A stretch of DNA of 64,000 bases from Gp13-AA77 sp035946575 (GCA_035946575.1 DASYZG010000119.1:1-64000), one strand, 5' to 3'; positions 26,541 to 35,247 are shown, counted from the stretch's first letter. The notes: generated from the letters alone by a model not told the origin. Program-made: numbers and translations.

Positions 26541-26647
26541 CAAGAAGTGGCGAGTGACAAGTGACGAGCATTCCTCCGCATTCTCTGGGGTTTCTCTGTA
26601 CCTCTGTGGTGAAGCCTCTTTCTAGACGTGATGCTGGCGTTTACGAT

Positions 26648-27445
26648 ATGGGAACTTGCGAAGATCGATCGGGACGGCTTTCGGTCGACCGCGTCACATT
26701 CGGCTATCCGCACTTCGCGCTCGGACCCGCGAGTTTCGAGGCGCAGGCGGGCGAGCTTGTCGCCATCATCGGTCCGAACGGCTCCGGGAAGTCCACGCTG
26801 CTCGAACTCGCGAGCGGCCATTTGCAGCCCGCGTCGGGCAAGGTGACGCTCGACGGCCAGGACCTGCACGTCATGCCCGCAGCATCCCGCGCGCGGCTGG
26901 TCGGGATCGCGCGGCAGGACACGCCGCTGCTGTTCTCGTTCACGGTTCGCGAGTTCATTCGCCAGGGACGGCATCCGCACGTCGGACGCCGGTTGTTCGA
27001 GAGCGGCGAGGACGAGCGCTGGGTGGATTGGGCCGCGACCGAGACGGCGATCGAGCCTCTCGCCGGCCGGCGCGTGACCGAGATCAGCGGCGGGGAGTTC
27101 CAGCGCGCGGTGCTGGCGCGGACGCTCGCGCAACGGCCGCGGCTGCTGCTGCTCGACGAGCCCACGGCCAATCTCGACATCGGCTATCAGATCGAAATGC
27201 TCGGGCTGCTGAGGCGCCTGGCGGCCGCTGAACCTTTCGTGGCGATTCTGGTCACGCACGAGATCAATCTGGCCGCGGAGATGTGCGACCGCATTTTACT
27301 CCTTGACGCAGGGCGGCTGGTGCGCCAGGGAGCGCCGAGCGACGTTCTCGAGACCGCGGAACTCACCCGCGTCTTCCGGACTCCGGTCGCGGTCGACCGG
27401 AACCCATCGAGTGGCCGGCCGCGGGTGACCTGGGTGACCCGGTAG
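26648..27445 (+). CDS. btuD: BtuD/FecE-type importer ATPase
   Basis: A 265-aa ABC ATPase: Walker A GPNGSGKST, Q-loop region GIARQDTPLLFSFTVREFIRQGRHPH, signature ISGGEFQRAVLARTLAQ, Walker B LLLLDEPTANLD and the switch His in LVTHEINLAAEMC. The FTVxEFIxxGRxPH segment is characteristic of the BtuD/FecE/FhuC class, matching the upstream permease. ATG 26648 is preferred: the GTG at 26561 would add 29 residues translated from a repetitive linker (GTGGCGAGTGACAAGTGACG). The C-terminus SGRPRVTWVTR is short and unremarkable. Confidence 0.92.
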   Translation: MGTCEDRSGRLSVDRVTFGYPHFALGPASFEAQAGELVAIIGPNGSGKSTLLELASGHLQPASGKVTLDGQDLHVMPAASRARLVGIARQDTPLLFSFTVREFIRQGRHPHVGRRLFESGEDERWVDWAATETAIEPLAGRRVTEISGGEFQRAVLARTLAQRPRLLLLDEPTANLDIGYQIEMLGLLRRLAAAEPFVAILVTHEINLAAEMCDRILLLDAGRLVRQGAPSDVLETAELTRVFRTPVAVDRNPSSGRPRVTWVTR

Positions 27446-27501
27446 CATCCTGCCCTACCGATTCCGAGCCGCCGCCACCCCCGGCCACAACTTATTACCG
27501 G

Positions 27502-27540
27502 AACCACCCCCCGACCCCTCCTTATCAAGGAGGGGGGCCC
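27502..27540. repeat. CCCCTCC-ATC-GGAGGGG dispersed hairpin, copy 2
   Basis: ACCACCCCCCGA followed by the hairpin CCCCTCCTTATCAAGGAGGGG has the same layout as 1594-1633. Confidence 0.7.
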
Positions 27541-27548
27541 CTTCAGAG

Positions 27549-27855
27549 AATTGGCTTCGTTTGGCTTCGCTTTTGGCCATTTTTCGAGTCGATTTGTTGA
27601 TTCCAAAGGGCTTCTTGGCTTCGTTTCCCTAAATTTTAGGATCTTTTTTCCGAACAAATTCGGCTCGAAGGCGGGTGGTTGTTCCTCCTGGCCGGGCGCC
27701 AGGAAGGCTAGCGCGACGACGTGCCGATGCTCATCACGCGTGGAGCACTCCCCGGCGAAGCCGGTCGAAAGAGTCGCTTCGTTTGGCTTCGTTTTGGCGT
27801 CGCTTTCGAACCCGTTTGTTGATTCCACAGGACTTCTTGGCTTCGTTTTGGGAAG
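27549..27855. repeat. Two TTGGCTTCGTTT-rich imperfect direct repeats
   Basis: Both blocks read TTCGTTTGGCTTCG near the start, GTTTGTTGATTCCA or ATTTGTTGATTCCA in the middle and ACTTCTTGGCTTCGTTT or GCTTCTTGGCTTCGTTT at the end, at about 27549-27632 and 27775-27855. The minus-strand translation (KTKPRSPVEST...KPNEA) is a consequence of the repeat and not a credible protein. Confidence 0.7.
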
Positions 27856-28179
27856 ATTTGACCGGGGGGAGGGGGTGTCTTTTTCGGGTCCGCGGCATAA
27901 TGCAGAGGCTATCGCGGCCGCTGACTTAGGTAGTCGTTGATCGCCCGGAATCCAAGCAGCCGGCACAACTGGCCTCCGATCCCTCTGCCACCTGGGAATC
28001 CGCGAATTTGGTGCCAGTCGAGCCATGAGGGGCGCCGAACCGGAACCTGATCCGACCCGGGCCGTCAGCAGGTGGCGAACTGCGGCCCGGAGCTTTCCCC
28101 GTTCCGGGGGCAACCCGGAGGTTCGGATCTTATATTTCATGTTGCAGGGCGACATGAGCGCCTGGAGGTAGTGTGCATT

Positions 28180-28446
28180 ATGATAAACAAAAGTCAATAC
28201 TACAAAGTAATCAGATTGCCGATCTTTTTAGAGGCCCCTCGCTGGCGTGTCTTATCCCCGGATGCGCGCACGTCGAACGCGGGCACGCCGCCGGGTTCTT
28301 ATAACCTCATCGTCAGGGGCACACTCAAATCGGGGACAGCAGTGCTGGTTCACATAGGTGGGGCTGACGCTGGCAGTGAAGCACGTCTCAGATTGCCAGG
28401 TCTCAGTCGCGAATCGGGAGGCGCGGCGATCCGGGGGTTTCCGTAA
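28180..28446 (+). pseudogene. Remnant of an Ig-like (Big_3-type) surface protein
   Basis: The frame contains DARTSNAGTPPGSYNLIVRG and TLKSGTAVLVHIGG. This resembles the last strands of bacterial Ig-like domains (TPAGTYTxTVTGT...LTH) common in very large exported proteins. The rest (SRESGGAAIRGFP) is not domain-like, and no N-terminal part is seen. I read it as a stranded 3' piece; calling it a short gene with ATG 28180 is possible but less likely. Confidence 0.4.
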
Positions 28447-28464
28447 CCCTCCGGATCCGCCGCG
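28422..28464. terminator. Very strong hairpin between converging sequences
   Basis: The left arm CGCGGCGATCCGGGGGTTT (28422-28440) pairs with AACCCTCCGGATCCGCCGCG (28445-28464) across a 4-base loop, with one or two bulges. It lies 10 bases from the stop of the minus-strand PEP-CTERM gene. No T run follows on either strand, so it may be an mRNA-stabilising or Rho-assisted end rather than an intrinsic terminator. Confidence 0.45.
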
Positions 28465-28474
28465 AGTTAAGTGA

Positions 28475-29122
28475 CTAGGATGAAAGCTTCCGGCGGCGCG
28501 CGAGGGTGAGGCCGAGAAGGCCGATGCCCAGGAGGACGAGGGATGCCGGTTCCGGGGTGGCGCACTGAGTGAGACTCAGGTTCCCATCCGCCGACATGCC
28601 GCTCCCCGGCCCGGAGCCCATCAACGTGATCTGAAAGGTTCCTTTAACGCCGGTAACGGAACTTGACAGTCCGAGATAGCTCAAGAGTTGGGGATCCACC
28701 CAACCGTAGATGTCCGCCGAGGCGAAACTGATTTCTCCGCCGTCTTGGGTAGCGGTCTCGCCCGGCCTGTCGAACTGCCCGTAAAAGAGGGTAACCGGGG
28801 TGCACGAGGCAGCAGGAGGCACGCAACCGGTGATCACCAAGGACCAGGGTGCGCTCGTGCCGAATTTCCACGGGTCGGAATTGGTGCCGCTTCCGCTCTG
28901 GAAAGCGCCGCTTGTGAACCATTCGGTTGCGTCAGAAACTGAGTAAGTGTCGGAGCCGCTGACAACGTTCATGCCCAGCGAAGTTGCCGTCAGCGGACCC
29001 GTGCCGTTCCACGACCATATCCCGCCGTTACCGGAGCCTGCGAAATCGATGGAACCGCACCAAGCCGGCAGCGACGCGAGCAGTAAACTCACAGCGAGAA
29101 AAGCCGTTCTCTTGGCGAGCAT
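28475..29122 (-). CDS. PEP-CTERM sorted exported protein
   Basis: A 215-aa protein with an N-terminal signal peptide (AKRTAFLAVSLLLASLPAWCGS), a beta-rich middle with paired Cys (CVPPAASC), and the C-terminal sorting signal TPEPASLVLLGIGLLGLTLARRRK: PEP motif, hydrophobic helix, basic end. Such proteins are processed by an exosortase (EpsH type) and are usually linked to extracellular polysaccharide; no exosortase gene lies in this window. Ribosome site AAAGGAG is 7 bases upstream. The mature domain is not one I recognise. Confidence 0.9.
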   Translation of the reverse strand: MLAKRTAFLAVSLLLASLPAWCGSIDFAGSGNGGIWSWNGTGPLTATSLGMNVVSGSDTYSVSDATEWFTSGAFQSGSGTNSDPWKFGTSAPWSLVITGCVPPAASCTPVTLFYGQFDRPGETATQDGGEISFASADIYGWVDPQLLSYLGLSSSVTGVKGTFQITLMGSGPGSGMSADGNLSLTQCATPEPASLVLLGIGLLGLTLARRRKLSS

Positions 29123-29575
29123 CAGACGCTCCTTTCGTCAGCCTTCCATCCAGAAGGCCGCCGGTCCCGAAGTTCAGGGATTTTTGCTCCTTGACTCTAT
29201 TACGAAACTCGACATCCGCAATACGGCTATTTACTGACGTATGGCAACGACAACACCGTATACAGAAGTAGTAATAACGGGCACCGGGCAGGGCTGTCTT
29301 TGTGGTTAGAAAGCTGCGGCAGAACGCCGGCATGGGCCCGGCGCGGGCTAACCCGGCTTTTAGGGAAACCGTAAAACCCACTTTCCATGCTGAACAGAAC
29401 CCCTGCCCGTTCGGGGCAGCTCAGCCCCAATGACCCGGATACCGCGATCGTCGTAGAAGCATGAGCTTGCACCCCAAGTCCACCTGGAGAAATTCTGCGT
29501 TGGCACAACCGTGTGCGCCGCCGGTCTTGAGGCGGCATTAGACCTAAGTGAGAGTTCAGCGATGATGGGCTAGCG
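29123..29575. other. Leader/intergenic region upstream of the PEP-CTERM gene
   Basis: On the minus strand, just before the ribosome site, two consecutive hairpins can be drawn: TCCCTGAACTTCGGGA and GCCTTCTGGATGGAAGGC. They could be a leader structure, but I could not match them to a named riboswitch. No gene is supported, though the region also contains the 3' flank of the TPR-CHAT gene (stop at 29576-29578). Confidence 0.4.
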
Positions 29576-32476
29576 TCATCGGCCTACAAGCACGAACGCT
29601 CCCCAGTAATACGGCCGATCATCTCCATCCCAGCGCGCCCTGATTTCATCTCTCATCTTAGTCTGCGCGTCGTGCAAAGCGTCGTATTTGTCTTCGCCTG
29701 AAAGCCACTTTTGATAGAACAAAGTCATCAGGTCTCGCGTCTCCAGATCCGGAGCCTTCCACATACTCATCAGCACCGATTCCGATCCCGCCTCCTGGAG
29801 AGCCCGTCGAAGTCCGAACACACCCTCGCCGTTGTTCTCAATCCTGCCTCGTCCCGTCTCGCATGCGCTCAGCACCACCAGTTCTGTACCTTGGAGATCC
29901 AAGGTGGCGACCTCCGAGGCAGTGAGAACTCCGTTGTCTGCGTCATTGGGGAGCGCTTCCCCTTTCAACGCCCTGTCAGCTCCCGCAAACATCAGACCGG
30001 ACCTCAGCATGGGATCTTCCATCGGGAAGCGCAAATCGGCCGCAAGGTCGGGCAGCTTGTGCGCGCTTTCCGGCGAGAAAAATCCGTGCGTCGCTACGTG
30101 CAGGAGCCGCGGATGCCGCACGTTTTGGATGACTTCTTTGCGTGCCGACTCCTGGGTGTAGGGTGGCTTTGCGTCCCAGTTGGCTTGCTTTAGCAGAGCG
30201 AAGATGTTCCTCACTTCCGTCTCTGTACCTTTCAGGGGACAGAGCACCCCGCCGGGCGGAAGATCCGGGCATTCACTGTTCTGCGGGCTGCCTGGAATCG
30301 CGTTCCGAGCTATCTCGGCGACCAGCGGAGTTGCCGATGACCCGTCGTTCGGGAGTTTGGCGCCAGGGCGACCCGCCTGCAAGTCGAATTTTGGGTTCCC
30401 CAGCAGGACCGCCGATTTTTCCGCGCTGTGACCAGCCGGACGCAGAAGATCCTTGGTACTAAAGACGTCGCGAATATCGAATTTATCGAGGAGCAGGTGG
30501 CCGTCTTCGGTGGGCAGAACAGCGAAGGAAACTGCGTTCAGAACTCCGTCGGTGGAAACGTACACTCGGCGGTGGCCGGCGAGTCCTGGCTCGAGAGGCT
30601 TCCAAAAAGCCCGATAGAATTGCATTCCTGCGCCTTCAGCAGGAACCTCCGCGACGAGTCTCCAGTAATCCTGGAGCGTATCGCCTTCCAGTTGGCGGGC
30701 CTCACCCAAAGGCACAAGGGACGGGCCGGCGGCTTCGGGCGTCAGTACCAGCGCCACATAGTAACCATTCCCCGTCCACTGTTTGCCGTCGTGATAGTCG
30801 AAGCGGACAAACTCAATGGCGGCCTCGCCGGGTTTGAGGGCGTTCCGCACGTCCTGCCATGTAGCTCGCGCCAGCCTTCTCTCCTCGGCCAGGGCGCTCG
30901 AGCGCCGTACCAGGTTCGTCTCCACCGCGGCGCTTTCCTGCCTCAACTGCTCCACTGTGTTTTGCCATTGTTCCAGGCCGGTTTTGGGAGGATTGCGCAG
31001 GCCCGCCAATTGCGTTCGCAAACTCGAGAGCTGCTCAAACAAGTTTTGAGCTTCCTTGTCGCCACTGGCCGTGATCCTGGCGCGAATCGCAGCCATACTG
31101 TTGGCAATCAGCCCCTTCTCCCAGAGAGCGGCATCATACATGTTTCCAAGTAGCGTGGGGTCCTGGCGCCAGCGGTTGAAACAAACGCTGAAATACAAGG
31201 GAATCCCAAAGGCGACGGAGTCGAGAAATTGCAGGCGGTCGCCCTCTGTCTGGTACGTGAACTGCTCCTGGAACCGGCCTTGGAGGACCTGCAGATCGCG
31301 ATTCAGGAGCGGCATGGCATCGGCATACATCCGCTGCGAATAATAAACGATCGCCAGGTTCTGCAGGTCTCGCTCCACCGCCGGGTGGTTATTGCCCAAA
31401 ACCTTTTCGTGAATCGCCAGGGCGTGCTGCAAGAACTCCTGGGCCTCAGCATACCTTCCTTCCGAGTAGCACAACGCCCCCAGGTTGGCGCGCGAGGTGG
31501 CCACTGCAACGGAATCCTTGCCGAGAGCGGCTTCCTGAATAGCGAGGTCATGCCGCAATAAGCGCTCGGCTTCCGGATACTTGCCTTCACTTCTTAGCAC
31601 CTCCCCGAGATCGTTGAGCGCCAAGGCGACGTACGGGTGCTGATCACCCAGCGTGCTCTCGGACATCTCCAGGGCCTGTCGCAGCAGTTTTTCAGCGTCG
31701 GGATACTTTTCCTGCGCGTAATACAGCACACCCATGTTCAACCACGCCTGGGCCGCGTCTGGGTCCCTGGAATTTGAGACCGTGCCCCAGTCAGCCACAG
31801 CGCGCTTTAGGACCCGCTCGGCATCGGCATACCTGCCCAGAGAGGTGTACAGGGCTCCCAAATTGCTCAACGACCTCGCTTCATCGGGATGCTCGGGCCC
31901 GGGCGCCTTTTCCTGGATGGCGAGAGCGTCGCGGTAGAACTGCTCGGCATCCTCGTACTTTCCGAGAGCATAGCTTACTTGGCCCAAATTGTTGCGAATG
32001 AGGCCGAGGCGACGGTCGTCCGGGGCTAGAGTCCCCTTCCAGATCTCCAGCGCCCGCCGGTAGAGCTTTTCGGCGTCGCCATACCTTCCCTGATCGTAAT
32101 CCATGAGCGCCAGATTATTCAGTGCGGCTGCCACGTGCGCCTGCTCGGGGCTGCCAGCTTCCTCCCAAATGGCCAGCGCATCTCTGTAGAGCGGCTCGGC
32201 TTCGTTGTATCTGCCTAGCGCCCTGTACAACTCCGCCAGGTTGTTCATCGAGGCCGCTGTGGCCACATGGTTGGGTCCGAAGGTAGCCCGGGCCACCTTA
32301 AGGGCTTCGTCCGCCACGGGAATGGCTTCGGTGTATCTTCCCTGCGCGTACAACTGCATCAAGCTCTGGCTCAACTCCCTCCAACGAGCCTCTTGGCCGG
32401 CTAGCGGCCGGGCCACGACCAGACACAGCAGACAAGCCGCCAACAACTCGGCCCGGGTTCGGCGAAAGAGCGTCAT
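29576..32476 (-). CDS. Exported TPR-CHAT peptidase
   Basis: A protein of about 966 aa with signal peptide LFRRTRAELLAACLLCLVVARPLAGQ. Roughly eight to ten tetratricopeptide repeats (about 25-400, units such as AAALNNLALMDYDQGRYGDAEKLYRRALEIWK) are followed by a helical linker and a C-terminal CHAT domain with the caspase-like dyad His797 (LLHVATHGFF) and Cys872 (VVLSACETGRG). Further CHAT landmarks are YVSTDGVLNAVSFAVLP and WGAFVLVG at the end. CHAT proteins are clan CD cysteine peptidases, and TPR-CHAT proteins such as Craspase are activated by partners. The signal peptide places this one in the periplasm or beyond. The start at 32476 has GAGG upstream; an alternative ATG lies 8 codons earlier. 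It is the last gene of a four-gene minus-strand cluster. Confidence 0.9.
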   Translation of the reverse strand: MTLFRRTRAELLAACLLCLVVARPLAGQEARWRELSQSLMQLYAQGRYTEAIPVADEALKVARATFGPNHVATAASMNNLAELYRALGRYNEAEPLYRDALAIWEEAGSPEQAHVAAALNNLALMDYDQGRYGDAEKLYRRALEIWKGTLAPDDRRLGLIRNNLGQVSYALGKYEDAEQFYRDALAIQEKAPGPEHPDEARSLSNLGALYTSLGRYADAERVLKRAVADWGTVSNSRDPDAAQAWLNMGVLYYAQEKYPDAEKLLRQALEMSESTLGDQHPYVALALNDLGEVLRSEGKYPEAERLLRHDLAIQEAALGKDSVAVATSRANLGALCYSEGRYAEAQEFLQHALAIHEKVLGNNHPAVERDLQNLAIVYYSQRMYADAMPLLNRDLQVLQGRFQEQFTYQTEGDRLQFLDSVAFGIPLYFSVCFNRWRQDPTLLGNMYDAALWEKGLIANSMAAIRARITASGDKEAQNLFEQLSSLRTQLAGLRNPPKTGLEQWQNTVEQLRQESAAVETNLVRRSSALAEERRLARATWQDVRNALKPGEAAIEFVRFDYHDGKQWTGNGYYVALVLTPEAAGPSLVPLGEARQLEGDTLQDYWRLVAEVPAEGAGMQFYRAFWKPLEPGLAGHRRVYVSTDGVLNAVSFAVLPTEDGHLLLDKFDIRDVFSTKDLLRPAGHSAEKSAVLLGNPKFDLQAGRPGAKLPNDGSSATPLVAEIARNAIPGSPQNSECPDLPPGGVLCPLKGTETEVRNIFALLKQANWDAKPPYTQESARKEVIQNVRHPRLLHVATHGFFSPESAHKLPDLAADLRFPMEDPMLRSGLMFAGADRALKGEALPNDADNGVLTASEVATLDLQGTELVVLSACETGRGRIENNGEGVFGLRRALQEAGSESVLMSMWKAPDLETRDLMTLFYQKWLSGEDKYDALHDAQTKMRDEIRARWDGDDRPYYWGAFVLVGR

Positions 32477-32519
32477 ATTGCCGTCCTCGCAGATCAGCAT
32501 GCCCTACGAACGCGCAGCT

Positions 32520-33482
32520 TCAATGCACCCATGTAATCCACTTATCGAGCGCGTGCTGAACTTCGGGCAGACCGGTGGCCAGAATGGTTATTGTGGTGCG
32601 CAGCTTCAAGACGAACAGTTCTGTCGTCTTCGGTTCCCAAAAACGTTCTTGGGCGGCTTGGTTTAGGAATTCATTCATCCACCAGGAGATCAAATCAGTC
32701 TGCTCGGTGGGCACAGTGGAGAGATCCTGTAGCAAGTAGGGAGGGTTTGGGCCGCCACTTAAGGGCTTTAGGCCGGAGACCAGGTAGATTCCCGATTTAC
32801 GATCCCCCGGCAGGACATCCAGAAGTAAGCGGGCTCTGGCATAGTCGTAGTGCTCCAAGACCCAAGCGGCGTCAGCGGCCTTTGGCGCCGCCGTCCCTAA
32901 AGGCAGATAGGTGATGTTGAGCTTGCCGCGTGACTGCTTTCCGAACTCGGCCACGTCGTCAATCATGGCGAGATACGCCTGCACAACCAGCCGATAGCGC
33001 TGGAGCGTACTCGCTGTCGGATGTGAGCCCAGAAGCAGGTAGCTGTAAAGTCCGTAGCCCGCCGCCTCCGGCTGGTCTCTGAGCAGAAAGGTCCGGCCCG
33101 TTTCGCGAGCGAGCGGTGCTCCCCGCTCAAGTTCGCTCACCACAACCCGAACGGAGCAGCTGGCGGGAGGAATTGCGCCGTCTTCTACTTTCACTTCCGC
33201 CCGGTAGATTCCGGAGCGAACGCCTTTGAGATCCCAGCGCGCTTCCCGGCCGGGGCTGCTGATCGTGCCGGCGGTCACCGTCCAGGTGTACCGCAAGGTC
33301 CGGCCAGTCATTTCCGACGCCCATGCCCTCAGCATTACGCTTCCGTCAGACGGCACCAGAGGCCTTTCGGGGCTGCAGGCAACCAGCACCGAGGGGCTCG
33401 CACTCTCGTTTGCCTGGCCACCGAAAGCGGCAGTGCTCTGAACGAGGAGAGAAGCCAGAATAGCTCCACTGAGTGTCTTCAT
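32520..33482 (-). CDS. Exported protein with N-terminal Ig-like domain, unknown function
   Basis: A 320-aa protein with signal peptide (MKTLSGAILASLLVQSTAAFGGQ). Residues about 30-115 look like a PKD/Ig-type beta-sandwich: VACSPERPLVPSDGSVMLRAWA, LRYTWTVTAGTI, ARWDLKGVRSGIYRAEVKVED. The C-terminal 200 residues are mostly helical, with motifs YGLYSYLLLGSHPTASTLQRY, ARLLLDVLPGDRKSGIYLVSG and LISWWMNEFLNQAAQERFW, for which I recognise no family. It lies 43 bases upstream of the TPR-CHAT gene and overlaps the preceding small membrane gene by 4 bases. It is therefore probably a partner or substrate of the CHAT protein. Confidence 0.8.
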   Translation of the reverse strand: MKTLSGAILASLLVQSTAAFGGQANESASPSVLVACSPERPLVPSDGSVMLRAWASEMTGRTLRYTWTVTAGTISSPGREARWDLKGVRSGIYRAEVKVEDGAIPPASCSVRVVVSELERGAPLARETGRTFLLRDQPEAAGYGLYSYLLLGSHPTASTLQRYRLVVQAYLAMIDDVAEFGKQSRGKLNITYLPLGTAAPKAADAAWVLEHYDYARARLLLDVLPGDRKSGIYLVSGLKPLSGGPNPPYLLQDLSTVPTEQTDLISWWMNEFLNQAAQERFWEPKTTELFVLKLRTTITILATGLPEVQHALDKWITWVH

Positions 33483-33682
33483 GGCTTTGTCACCTTACTT
33501 TGCTTCTCTTGCCGGTTGCGAATCCTAGTCCAGGTCCACCTGGTGAAGAGCACGACCGCAAGCCAAGCTCCGACGACGATCACCGTGTCTGAAGGCTGCA
33601 ATTTCAGATTCTGTTCGTAGAAGAAGACCCAGGTAGCCAGGGAGAGGGCGATGACAGTCAACGTTGTGGCAACGGACTTCAC
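33479..33682 (-). CDS. Small two-helix membrane protein
   Basis: A 67-aa protein with two hydrophobic helices (TTLTVIALSLATWVFFY and TVIVVGAWLAVVLFTRW) and a basic C-terminal tail (RIRNRQEKQSKVTKP). The 4-base overlap with the next gene (ATGA) indicates coupling. No family recognised; it may anchor or regulate the exported neighbours. Confidence 0.7.
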   Translation of the reverse strand: MKSVATTLTVIALSLATWVFFYEQNLKLQPSDTVIVVGAWLAVVLFTRWTWTRIRNRQEKQSKVTKP

Positions 33683-33764
33683 GGCTTTGGGCTGTCCTGA
33701 CCGGTCTCAATCTTCCGCGATATCCGGGCGGGAATCACGGGCTTCCCGAGAACAAACAAATCCG

Positions 33765-34247
33765 CTACTCGGCTTTCCTGATGAGGTAGTTCGATACCCG
33801 CCATTTTCCATCTTTGTTAAGCTTCGGGATCACAAGCTCGACGACAGACTTCAGGTTCTCGAAGGAGCTCTCGTACCGGATGGCAACATATTCACCTGGT
33901 GGCCCAAAGGAAGGATTTGTCAACAAATCGGACTTCGCGAGCTTTCGCGAGACGAGTTTGCCGAGAGCGGCGCGCGACTTAAGTTGGTCTTCCCAGGCCT
34001 CACGGGTGACGGTTTGTTTGAATCCCGGATCCGCAGCATCCCAGCTTTCACCGTATTTCCCGGCGTCCAGCAGCGCTAACCATTCCTCGGCCGCTTTCTG
34101 GGCCAACGCCTGGGAGCTGTCCTGCTCGTTGGCTCTGATTACAGCGCCTAGACTCAGCGCCAGAACTGCGCAGACGGCGAATTGAATGGATCTGCGCTGG
34201 CAAAATGCCCTTTGAACCTTCACGCCGTGGAATTGCCAGCTTGTCAT
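33765..34247 (-). CDS. DUF4019 exported protein
   Basis: A 160-aa protein with an N-terminal hydrophobic signal (IQFAVCAVLALSLGAVIRA) preceded by a basic stretch. The mature part is the DUF4019 domain: AAEEWLALLDAGKYGESWDAADPGFKQTVTREAWEDQL, then GKLVSRKLAKS, GEYVAIRYESSFENLKSVVELVIPKL and WRVSNYLIR. Domain function is unknown. It lies 82 bases upstream of the small membrane gene and probably starts the four-gene cluster that ends in TPR-CHAT. The exact start is uncertain (GTG 8 codons downstream is possible); no clear ribosome site is seen. Confidence 0.78.
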   Translation of the reverse strand: MTSWQFHGVKVQRAFCQRRSIQFAVCAVLALSLGAVIRANEQDSSQALAQKAAEEWLALLDAGKYGESWDAADPGFKQTVTREAWEDQLKSRAALGKLVSRKLAKSDLLTNPSFGPPGEYVAIRYESSFENLKSVVELVIPKLNKDGKWRVSNYLIRKAE

Positions 34248-34596
34248 CGGCGCAAACCGTCCAGAGGCACCCTTTGATTGAACAGCCCCTCTCGGTACCT
34301 CACGCTCCGCATCCCCCCGTCCCTCACTGCCTGAAAGATAACTTACCCGGAATTTCCACTATGAGCTTGCCCCGTCCGAGAACGTACCACCTAGCCACCC
34401 AAAACGCAATGGGAGGCCGGCCTGGGCACTTTGACATATGGTCGGCAACCGCTAGATGTGGTCTGGGCTCTCGTTCCGAGTGGGTTGTGCTTGGATGACG
34501 GGGCACTCCGAAGCTACCCCAGCGTGGCGCGACGGGCCAGTTCGCGACGTGGCGAGCCCGAAATGCGTGGGCGAATTTCTGAAAGCGTGTACCAAC
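34248..34596. other. Intergenic, no gene seen
   Basis: Separates the DUF4019 gene from coaE, both on the minus strand. Short frames on both strands lack ribosome sites or domains. The promoter of the DUF4019-CHAT cluster should lie here, but no convincing hexamers were found. Confidence 0.4.
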
Positions 34597-35247
34597 CTAA
34601 TCTCTCATTCCTGGCCGCTGGCGCGCCAGCCGCAGCAACTCGGGATACAGCATCTCCACCTGACGCCGCGTCTCCGCGACGCTCCCCGATGTGTCGATCA
34701 CGTAATCGGCGCGGCGGCGTTTTTCGTCGCCGGGCATTTGCGCCTGGATGCGTTGCTCAGCTTGTTTGCGCGAAAGGGTGCCTTTGGCCAGCAGGCGTTC
34801 GAGCTGCTGCTCCGGCCGGCACCAGGTGACGATCACTTTCAGGAATCGCGATTCGATGTGCGCCTCGTAGATCAGCGCCGCGTCTGAGATCACGACGGCC
34901 GCGGGATTCCCGGCGTGATATTCCGCCAGCAATTCCCGGCGGCGAGCCATGATGGCGGGATGGATGATGGCGTTGAGCGCGGCGCGCCGGGCGGGGTCGG
35001 CGAACACGATCTCGCCAAGGCTGGCGCGGTTAATTTCGCCGGCGGCGTCGAGGATGGCGCGTCCGAATCGATCCACGATCTGCGCGTGGACGGCGCTTCC
35101 GGCACGAAGCAGCTCGTGCCCCAGGCGGTCGGCGTCGATGATCTTCGCGCCCAGGTCGCGAAACATAGCGGCCACGGTGCTCTTGCCGGAAGCGATGCCG
35201 CCCGTGAGGCCGAAAGATGGCACGTGCTGTACTCCGCAATTCGACAA
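34597..35247 (-). CDS. coaE: Dephospho-CoA kinase
   Basis: A 216-aa P-loop kinase: Walker A GLTGGIASGKST (residues 13-24), DADRLGHELLR, HPAIMARRRELL, and the lid region LLAKGTLSRKQAEQRIQAQMPGDEKRRRADYVIDTSGS. It phosphorylates dephospho-CoA at the 3' ribose hydroxyl in the last step of CoA synthesis. Length and motif order are standard. The upstream region to folD is filled with heptameric repeats. Confidence 0.95.
   Translation of the reverse strand: MSNCGVQHVPSFGLTGGIASGKSTVAAMFRDLGAKIIDADRLGHELLRAGSAVHAQIVDRFGRAILDAAGEINRASLGEIVFADPARRAALNAIIHPAIMARRRELLAEYHAGNPAAVVISDAALIYEAHIESRFLKVIVTWCRPEQQLERLLAKGTLSRKQAEQRIQAQMPGDEKRRRADYVIDTSGSVAETRRQVEMLYPELLRLARQRPGMRD

Larger units (their letters stand above)
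27446..28474. other. Repeat-rich region with gene debris, no intact gene
   Basis: About 1 kb without a supported intact gene. It contains a CCCCTCC hairpin (27502-27540), two imperfect direct copies of a TTGGCTTCGTTT-rich block (about 27549-27632 and 27775-27855), the remnant of an Ig-like surface protein (28180-28446) and a strong hairpin (28422-28464). Base composition in the TTCG blocks is more T-rich than the flanking genes. Confidence 0.6.

Noticed and set aside
27187..28197. 336-codon minus-strand frame with KTKPRSPVEST repeats
   Set aside because: It overlaps btuD's 3' end and its repeats come from the TTGGCTTCGTTT blocks, so it is a by-product of repeated DNA.
29123..29180. Cyclic-di-GMP (GEMM) riboswitch before the PEP-CTERM gene
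   Set aside because: Hairpins are present but the conserved core bases around the ligand pocket were not found.
34205..34498. Short plus-strand frame upstream of coaE
   Set aside because: No ribosome site, no domain, and composition unlike the coding neighbours.
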